Shown piece after piece: positions 56,601 through 64,000 of a stretch of 64,000 nucleotides of DNA. Within the stretch, counting starts at the first letter, position 1; each line of letters starts with the position of its first letter. The position numbers were made by a program, and so were the translations under genes. The DNA comes from Pocillopora verrucosa (lineage: Eukaryota; Cnidaria; Anthozoa; Scleractinia; Pocilloporidae): assembly GCF_036669915.1 (NCBI RefSeq), contig NC_089323.1, positions 16,122,087 through 16,186,086 of the forward strand, written 5' to 3'. The notes below the pieces were generated by a model that saw only the letters and a list, made by a program, of their open reading frames with translations, was not told where the DNA came from and did not search any database.

Positions 56601-57657
56601 AAACTGTGCACCCACCTCTCCCCTAACACAACAACAGACACCTGATAACAAGTTTGGGTTAATGATGGTTTTAGGGAGGGGCAGGTACACAGTTGCTCAG
56701 ATAATAACATTAACCCTTTAATCCCTGGGAGTGACTAGGATCTAATTCCTCCTTACAATATCACCACTGAATCAAACATTAAGGTCATGAGAATAAAGGA
56801 AATGATCACCAACTAAAGAAACTCTTGATTGTTAAACAAATTCTCCTAACCAGCACATTAGAAAATGTATAGAGAACAGTATGGAGAATATGCATACTGA
56901 TGTTTGGATATAAAGGGTTAATCCAATAATTTTTTAATATCCAACTTACCTAATGTGGGGTCATAGTACTAGAAGGGGAAAAATAAAACAAGTGAAAAGT
57001 TAGATTTACTTGTAATACTACGTGCTAACAAAAGTTACTGTTTTAGTAATTATGAAAAAACTTGTCTTCTTTTTTCCTCATTAATCTTTGGTTGGCTTTA
57101 TCATATTCACCTTTTTGCAGGGTGGGAATGTGCAACCAGCTGATTGCTAATACAACTGAGTAATGATTGTTAGAAACCAGATTTTCAATGCTAGTTACCA
57201 GCAAGTAATTAACCCTTTAAACCCTGAAAGTGACCAGCATCTAATTTCTCCTTACAGCAATGTGGCTGTATCATTTGTTGAGATCATGAGAATAAAGGAA
57301 ATGATCACCACCCAAAGAAGCTTTGGTTGTACAATAAATTCTCCTTGTCAGTACTAAAAGAAATTTATAGAGCAGAGAATTGAGAATATGGATACTGATG
57401 TTAGGGTGTAAGGGGTTAACTTGAAAGTCAAATGATTTTCCTCTTGTAATTCAGCCCGCAGCCCTCATTTGTTTTGTATGCAAACACACAATCTAATTGA
57501 TGTTTTAAAATTTATCTTATTCACAGCCATTCCAAGACTGATAGAAAGTGATAAATGACATTCAACTTCCTACCTCTGTGAACTCATTCTTCAGGTAACG
57601 TATTGTCAAAGAGCTTTTCCCCACTCCCCCACTTCCAACAACACACAGGCGAAACAT
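53686..57657 (-). CDS. Ras-type small GTPase, six exons with two microexons
   Basis: Exons (5' to 3') 57574-57657, 56950-56968 (19 nt), 56461-56480 (20 nt), 55808-56035, 55010-55105 and 53686-53823 join in frame to 194 residues with GT-AG introns. All GTPase boxes are present: GSGGVGKSS (P-loop), YYDPTLEETY (effector region, split over the two microexons), VDTAGQEEF (G3), VANKLD (G4, split by intron 4) and ETSAK (G5). The basic tail ends CVLL, a CaaX box whose final Leu favours geranylgeranylation and membrane attachment. The P-loop and DTAGQ residues needed for GTP hydrolysis are intact. It belongs to the Ras branch, but I cannot name the subfamily. Introns hold at least seven AACCCTTTA-type elements. 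A UTR acceptor 5' of exon 1 (CTTTCAG, near 57710) implies a non-coding first exon. Confidence 0.93.
53937..54125 (-). mobile_element. AACCCTTTA-family MITE (type A), diverged
   Basis: Begins GACCCTTTCACCCCTCAAAG; interior TATCACCCCTGAATCAAACA, TTGATTGTTAAACAAAG; the end is truncated near CTTGCATACTGATG. In Ras-type gene intron 5. Confidence 0.6.
54388..54597. mobile_element. AACCCTTT-family element (type C)
   Basis: Begins GAACCCTTTAATTCCCAAGA and ends GAGAGTGAGAGGGTTTAA; interior AGCTGCTACACATTTCCTTG and ATATTCTCATTACCTGTTTG, mirrored in 54787-54996. In Ras-type gene intron 5. Confidence 0.65.
54598..54760. mobile_element. AACCCTTT-family element, fragment (type B-like)
   Basis: Starts CTCTTCACTTCAAAGAGTGC and contains CAACACCAAATTCTCTGAAC and CTTGGGAGTGACTGAGG. 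It abuts the preceding element. Diverged and incomplete. Confidence 0.45.
54787..54996. mobile_element. AACCCTTT-family element (type C)
   Basis: Begins TAACCCTTTCACTCCCAGAA and ends CTTGGGAGTTTAAAGGTTAA. It is in opposite orientation to 54388-54597. It ends 14 bp from the 3' end of Ras-type gene exon 5 (55010). Confidence 0.7.
55584..55795 (-). mobile_element. AACCCTTTA-family MITE (type A)
   Basis: Begins TTAACCCTTTGACCTCAAGA; interior GACTAGCATCTAATTTCTCC, CACATTAAGGTCATGAGAAT; ends ATACTGATGTTAGGATG. It abuts the 3' side of Ras-type gene exon 4 (donor at 55807). Confidence 0.75.
56711..56922 (-). mobile_element. AACCCTTTA-family MITE (type A)
   Basis: Begins TTAACCCTTTAATCCCTGGG and ends TTTGGATATAAAGGGTTAA. 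It is the least diverged type A copy in this gene. Between the two microexons. Confidence 0.8.
57209..57420 (-). mobile_element. AACCCTTTA-family MITE (type A)
   Basis: Begins TTAACCCTTTAAACCCTGAA and ends GTTAGGGTGTAAGGGGTTAA. In Ras-type gene intron 1. Confidence 0.75.
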
Positions 57658-58499
57658 GTCTGTGCGCTTCCCTCGATTGCCTGACTAAGACTCCTTTCCA
57701 TCCACAGCTGAAAGAATGTTATTGATAAAGTTAATAAATTACAGAAAAATGTTTTTGGCTCACTGAGCCCTAAAATTAAAAATTTGGACTGCTAAATTTC
57801 AGCCTCTGAAGAGCAGAAATTTGGCTTGGCTGGACACTGACAGTGAATATCTGTTACAATGAAAAATTATATCATTTGGAGTACGCAGCCACAACATGGA
57901 AAACATTGGTTTGAGATCCACTTCACATTTACAATTTGATCTGTCACCCTTTGCATTTTCCATTTTTTTCATCTACATCTGGCATGCTGGAAATTTTAAG
58001 CAATGCTTTTCCATGTGCTTGTAGTGTAAGATATTTTTTGTTTCACTGAGAACATTTTCCAATATGAAACAGATAGTTATACTGTACAAGAAGTCCTTGT
58101 CTTTGAGGATATGTCTTTAAAAAGAGGAACAAGATGGAGGGATCAGAACACAATTACAATTCCTGTGAAGCTTTGGGTAAAGACACTTGACTCTGCTATG
58201 TTATGCTAGTTTGTAACACACACATTATACAACTTCAAATCAACAATTATGCTACATTTTAAAATATCCAGGGTCAAGGCTCTCCATTGAGTACAGGTGC
58301 AAATTGAAGTCTCTTGTGTTTCTACCCAGTAGAAGTATCTGTTAACTTAAGATTCTCTCTCTCACTGCGACCATCAACAAGATAGCTTTGAGCACTGATG
58401 ATGATAAGAGAATAACAAGAGAAGATAGGAAATCAACTTTAGCTCATGGTCTTGGTAAAAAATATGAATCCTGATAATATTCCATTCAATGCATTAATA

Positions 58500-61250
58500 G
58501 CCCAACCTACAAATTCAGGAAAGACAAGATACCTAGTCAATCTTTTGAGTACCACCTTCCAAGGAAAGTTTGATTAAATTGCTCTCCTCTGTCCAACATT
58601 CATCCACAACATTACATATGATAGTTTTGGATAAAATGATAAGGACTTACTTAGCTTGTTTCTACTCCAAGACCAGATTGATGATGGGCTTAAGATTATC
58701 AGTTACATGCATGAGGGAACAGATACACTGATCATTCTCAATGATAGTGCAGCTTCAAGAGATGTGAAGCAGAGGACAAATGAACTTGTGAATTAAGCAT
58801 TCAGAGCAAGACATAAGGGAATCAGCGTTTGGGACCTCATACGACAGATGACAAGCATTGCAAAGGCAATCAGAGAGAACATCATTCCATTAGTTCTCTT
58901 TTACACACTATCTGTCAATGATATCAGGATCATTTTCAAGGATTATGTGCATGAGGCATGATCTTGTTGTGGAGAAGTACCAAGCGGCCTATGAGAAGTA
59001 TAAAAAAAATCAAACAAAGCTCCTCAATTGGATTGCAACTAATGACTGAGTTAAGGAGCAGGCAAAACAGAATTTAGTGGACACATATTTTGCTTTGAAG
59101 CTGTATAACAAGGTGCATAAAATGGAAAGAAAACTTTCACGAATCTACTATAGCCCTAGATGCATTTGGAAGGGATTGGCTGCTGGGAAGAAGTTGGCTA
59201 AAGAAGCTGGAGTATGTGAAGACAACACAAAGCTTTGGCTGATGACCCAAGCCATCTGGCAGATTTATTTACCCTCAGAAGCATATCCTGAGACCAAATT
59301 TTGATGTTGAATCTCCAAATGCAGTTCATCAAGCCGATCTTTTTCTTTCTCATGACAAAGCGACCACAAGGTCACAGAAAGTCTACAAGTACGCATTGAC
59401 AGTTGTTGATGTTGCAAGCAGATTCAAGGCTGCAGAACCTCTCAGCTCAAAGGATTCTTCTGAGGTCTCCAAAGCTTTTCAGACAATCTATAGGTGTGGA
59501 CCACTAAGATGGCCAAAAGTTCTTCAGGTTGATCCTAGGCATGAATTCATGGGTGACGTCACAATGCATGATGTGAGGATAAGAAGAGGGAATGTGAACA
59601 TCCACAGAAATCAGGGAATCATTGAGTGATTCAACTAAACTTTGAGTGACTGTCTCTTCACTTTCCAATACAGTCAGGAGATGAACTTCAAAGAGGGAAA
59701 GAGATCGACATAATGAGTGAAGAGGCTTCCAGAAGTTGTTTCAGCTTTGAATAGTGAGGTGACAAGATTGACAAGAAATAAACCTGTAAAAGGATAAGGA
59801 TAAGGTGGTTGAAATGAAGAGTTCAATGACTTTTTCAAGGCCTGTTGGCTTGATGGAAAAGAGACTCAACTCCTCAAAGAACGTGACATATCTCTGTGCT
59901 ACTGCTGAGCTGGAAGGTGGTCAGAGGTGAGCCACAGATCCAATCTGGTCTCTGAAGGTCTATGATATTGATAGAACACTGGTGAATAAGAATGAGCCTG
60001 TTCTCTATTACCTGAAAGATGGACCAAAGTGTGGTTTCATCAGAGAAGAGCTTCAGATTGTTCCTCCTGGAACTGAGTTGCCTCCTGAAGGAATTTATTA
60101 ATTTGAAAACACCAAGAAAGAAATGAGTTTCTTCATACCCCCAAGCAATTCTGGGAATCAATTCAAGAAACTGATGAAGATATGAACAATCAAAAGATCA
60201 TCAATCTTGCCAATCCAATTGACCACCAAGACACAGTGACCAAGATTAGTATGTTGATTAAAAAACAGAAACAATACATTTATTCTCTTTTTTGTCAAAA
60301 TATGTTCCCAGAAGTCTCTTCATTGAAACATTAATAACAGAAAAAGCAATGTGCTGGTACCACACAGACCACAACTCAAACAGTGAAGTACTTCATTGAA
60401 ATAACTTTAGTGTTACTACTTTCGATCAATCAGGAATGAACAACCATGCAATACAAAAAAAATTCACTCCGACCAAAAATATCAACCTAAGTAAAGCATG
60501 GAAGATACTTCTCCTTTTTCAATGAAAATAGGCATTTGATCTTCCTTTTATCAATAATCTTAAAATCTTAAATGTCTTAAGTGTTATCAAGATATATATA
60601 AGAAAAGTTTAAAAGGAACAACAATCTATACAAGAAACTATTTGATTGGAAATGGATTCATTCAAAACTTCTCTCTTTCTCTTGAAAAAGATAGAGAAGT
60701 TGTTGTTGATGGAACAATACCAAAATCAGGACCACAAGAACCATTCACTGTTGTTTGAGTAAACACAAAATTATATAATATACAAAGAAAACCAGACTTT
60801 AAATTAAATGTTTCTATTGATGTCAAACCTTCAGCAGGATTCAAGAGAAAAGCAAACCCAACAGGCGCAAAATGTAATAGGGTAGTTTATCAAGGAGGAA
60901 AGTGGAAAATTAACAGCTGTTGCTGGAATATGGATATGGCGATGCTATAATATGCTCTTGTTCTGTCTGGTGTAATGGGAAAACACTTCTCAACTTTAGT
61001 GCAAGTGGAATTAGCTACAGTAATTATGTATGGGGCAATTTTTCAAAACAAGATGGAGATGATTTTCAGGAAGGTTTAAACTCAGACAGTCATAATTTTC
61101 TCATTTACATAGACACTCTTATGACAGAAGAACAAATAAAGGCACACCATGACTTCCTCATAAAAAGATACTACATTAATGCTGATCCTGTCGAATAAAA
61201 CCATGAAGCATGCTTGCATGTGCAAAGACTTTGAATTTCACAGGTGATGT
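58500..61250 (+). mobile_element. Polinton/Maverick-like element, decayed fossil
   Basis: Parts in order: a packaging-ATPase (FtsK/HerA type) remnant at about 58560-58960 with the family's N-D-S-A-A-S-R-D-V-K stretch; an rve-type integrase at about 59070-60150 with YWKGL-like, VHQADLFL and QVDP motifs and a C-terminal KVYDI/GELEG-type segment; a tail-fibre-like NLANPxDxxDTVTK segment near 60200; and an unassigned region to about 61200. It is broken in many places and not functional. Terminal repeats were not found, so the ends are approximate. The degree of decay suggests an old insertion. It lies in the presumed 5'-UTR intron of the Ras-type gene, in antisense orientation to that gene. Confidence 0.75.
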
Positions 61251-63232
61251 TGTGAAATTCAGGTGTAATCATGTCCGATATAGCAAAGGCATGAAATCTT
61301 CACACAGACAATCAACACCCTGATGGCAAGACAAGAGAATTGTTCAAGGTGATAATATTCACAACTTCATCAAAATTCATGAGTGAGACATTGTCAATAT
61401 TATTTATCTGTGAAAAATTCAAGTTGCCTTGAAATCAACCTTGATTTGAAAATGCGCAAAAACTGTTGTTTGAAATCAAAGTTGATTTCAAGGATGACTT
61501 GAAATCAAGGTTAAAATTCATGAGTTGACTTGAAATTCTAGGTTGTTTTCAAAATGAGCCAGAATCCCTTTTCCTCTCTCTGCTTATGCAATTTTGCTGT
61601 CTTTGAAAAATTTACTTGTGCTTATTAACACAAAATTGCACTCACAATCATGTTGTTACCTTTACCAATACACTCAGACACTTGATCAAAATCTATGATA
61701 GACTTAATTTTAGGCAAGCTTCCCGCAGCTCCAGGCTAGTAAATCTTGGTAATAGCTTGCCCTAAGGGCAATCTGATTTGTTTATTATCATTTCACTCTG
61801 TTAATTATCACAATACTGGCTAAACTCCAAAACACATTCAAATGAAACAAAGATTTGAATCCAAAGAGGGTCAAAGTTGAATATTTAAGAATGTCTGCAT
61901 TTAAAGAAACTAATAGAACACAAGTCTAACGAAAACTATGAGAATAATCATTGCTCATTGTCGTACAAGTTAAACTGAGAAGACCGACACTGTGCAAAAT
62001 CTAGTTCTCTAAGAGCAGTTAATTACCACTAAACCTTTAGAAATTTATTTCACTGTATTCGAACACAAGTTATTTCAAAACTGCTAAAACAAACAAAATA
62101 AATTTGAGCAAATTGTTCTGCAGTAAGAAATCAATGGTCACATAAACAACAGCCAAAGGAAAAATGATCTATAGTTATTAAATCCTTAATAACCAATACA
62201 GCTCTTGAATGTGAACAATTGGCAAATTGGCAGATAATTGTAAGTATTTTAACATTTTCTAGCCACTTTAAATTTTCTCCAAAAAATTTGCATTGAAAAC
62301 AGCTGTTTTTATGACCATAACTCAACCCACTATCCCCTACTAGTGCTCGATTAACCTTGTAATTTATGTCCATATAATGTAATTGATTGATTGCTCGTAC
62401 CAAGATAGCACAGACGAACACACCCTGAAATTATTATTATTGCATTGTTGTCATATTGAATTTCACGTTATGGCAATAGGTTTCGAAAGCAGGTCAGAAA
62501 AACAAACATGCGACCCTCCTCAAAATCCCTTAAGAGCACATGAAATGTCGTTTAGAAATATATTTTGCTGATGATTGTCACAAAGCGCAGACTTTCAGGG
62601 CAAGTTGATGCATGGAAGATTCGTGACATGGACTTGTGCCCTTCAACTGTAAAGACAATTATAAACCGTTTGTTGTTTAAAGTTAAATCTGACAGCCCCA
62701 AAATGACTCTTCGATCGATGCAATGCTCACAACCTAACAATTCTTTCAAAAAAGTGAAATTAATGATAAAATATATATAAGTTTATATGTAAGTACCACC
62801 GTGTGAGCGAAGTATTTTTAGTCGAATTAATCGGGCGATCGAACATTCAGTTACTTTGGTAGATATGCAGGCGTTTGTATTTGCTAAATCGACCGCTTTA
62901 GAGAAAATATTCTTGCTGGCAAATATCTTACAAAGGTATTATTATAATAAGAATTGGTACAGCGGAACAAAAGACATTGCAGAGGAAAATTAAAATAAGC
63001 TTAACGCTATATGATATTATCAAAGAATTCGACGCAGGAACGCAGGTTTAAAACGCATAATAGTTAATAGATAAGCTTATAATTTAAAGCACTTGTATTG
63101 TATTTTTCCATTTACTGAAAATCATGTTAAATACAAGTTTTCGTGCGCATTTCAACCCACAAGTCCCTTCATTAGCATGTTTGAAAAACAACTTGACGAG
63201 ATCCAAAGGAAGTGTAGAAACTTCACTTACCT
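61251..63232. other. Spacer, no gene recognised
   Basis: AT-rich; presumed part of the Ras-type gene's first intron. It holds a cluster of imperfect palindromes at 61420-61560 (see separate entry). No coding exon was identified. Confidence 0.4.
61420..61560. repeat. Cluster of TTGAAATCAA palindrome-like repeats
   Basis: At least five occurrences of TTGAAATCAA, its complement TTGATTTCAA or close variants within 140 bp (CCTTGAAATCAACCTTGATT, AAAGTTGATTTCAAGGATGA, GACTTGAAATCAAGG). Not assigned to a family. Confidence 0.7.
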
Positions 63233-63400
63233 TTCGAGTCAGTTCTTCGAAGCTACACACTTATTTACAACCTTTGAATCACAGTGACTAAAGGAATTGA
63301 ATACAGCCACAAAGAAGATTATGACAGAAGCGATTCAATGGACGAGGCAAATTCCAGTCATCGGAATAACTTATATATAAACCAGCCTGAGTAAATACTT
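63233..63400 (-). promoter_or_regulatory. Candidate promoter and non-coding first exon of the Ras-type gene
   Basis: On the minus strand TATATATAAG lies at about 63371-63380. About 140 bp further on, CTCGAAAG|GTAAGTG (exon end 63232/63233) is a near-perfect splice donor. Together with an acceptor near 57710 just before the GTPase ATG, this fits a 5'-UTR exon and a 5.5-kb intron. Inference; the exon could belong to another transcript. Confidence 0.4.
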
Positions 63401-64000
63401 GAAAACAAGCGTGTCACTCTGGTACAAAAATACATGACGTCATCACCAATCAGCACGAAGCATGGCACGTGTCATCCAGTTGTTTGTTTCGCTGTGATTA
63501 CAAACCGCAGTTATCCGCAAACAGAAATAACCCCCTGCCGCTGTATTTTATTTATAGAAATAATATTAAAATGATTTACAACTCTAAGACGAAAAGTCAT
63601 TCAAATCTTTTTTCCTTAATAAACCATTTCAAAAGTTGTAACAGACATCTTCAGACTATCGATCCTAAAAGCTGGCTGCTGTCTTCTTTACTTTTTACTT
63701 TGAGAAACATCCTTAAGAAAAATACCGCTCTGCTGTTTCCGTTGTGCCACTCGTCACATTTTTGTTGGCACAAATTGCGACTGATGGTGAAAAGAAAGAA
63801 ATATTCAGTACAATTCCCTTCTTAAACAGAAATCTGTTTCCACCACTTTTTTTTCTAACAGATAATTTTCATGGTACCCTACCGCTAAATCATTCCCGTT
63901 AAGTAGACATTATCAGTAACGAGTTCCCCTCCCTTCCAAGAACACCGGCGAGGTGTGCCAAAAATCAAATTTGTTTTTTCCTTGAGCATAAACAGTGGGG
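63401..64000. other. Right edge, no gene recognised
   Basis: An open frame of 118 codons (63469-63825, plus) has no recognisable domain and ordinary AT-rich composition; probably not a gene. Confidence 0.35.

Noticed and set aside
63469-63825. 118-codon open frame at the right edge
   Set aside because: No recognisable domain, signal or splice context.

Overview
The window is animal nuclear DNA, most probably from a stony coral or another hexacorallian cnidarian. It is AT-rich, its genes are split by GT-AG introns, and it carries replication-dependent histone genes ending in metazoan-type stem-loops. Introns and spacers are packed with short inverted-repeat elements and tRNA-derived SINEs. 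The assignment to cnidarians is inferred from the IgGFc/HYR/SEA/EGF secreted protein family and the repeat style; no species can be named.

Layout. (1) 1-16.2 kb is a tandem segmental duplication. Each unit holds a minus-strand gene for a secreted IgGFc-binding-like protein whose signal-peptide exon faces the plus-strand first exon of RPF1, a Brix-domain ribosome biogenesis factor. The left unit keeps only a stop-containing copy of RPF1 exon 1. The right unit keeps the whole RPF1 gene (14889-22406, eight exons, all resolved here). The right IgGFc gene can be followed through five further exons and reads signal peptide, IgGFc-binding region, Asp-rich metal-binding motif, HYR-like region, SEA domain and calcium-binding EGF. 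(2) 22.4-39.6 kb is mostly gene-poor. It holds one unrecognised candidate spliced gene (24259-26999), a near-perfect palindromic MITE, a 2.2-kb large inverted repeat, and three different tandem arrays: a CCCCAAAA-type minisatellite, a 47-bp satellite with higher-order structure, and a 24-bp minisatellite. (3) 39.7-51.3 kb carries two histone quintets in the same orientation, each H2B(-) H2A(+) H4(-) H3(+) H1(+), about 6.1 kb apart. Each of the ten genes is followed by a 16-nt histone stem-loop. (4) 53.7-57.7 kb is a six-exon minus-strand Ras-type small GTPase with two microexons and a CVLL prenylation box. Its probable promoter is near 63.3 kb. The presumed 5'-UTR intron contains a decayed Polinton/Maverick-like fossil (about 58.5-61.25 kb).

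How the genes relate. The histone genes form one cell-cycle-regulated set, with H2B/H2A and H4/H3 as divergent promoter pairs and shared 3' processing signals. RPF1 and the IgGFc gene share a short bidirectional promoter that was duplicated as a unit. The Ras-type GTPase is independent. Exon joins were made by eye from reading frame and splice consensus and have not been tested against transcripts. Introns are rich in 200-bp elements beginning AACCCTTTA and ending TAAAGGGTT, some nested in one another, which gives a readable order of insertion.
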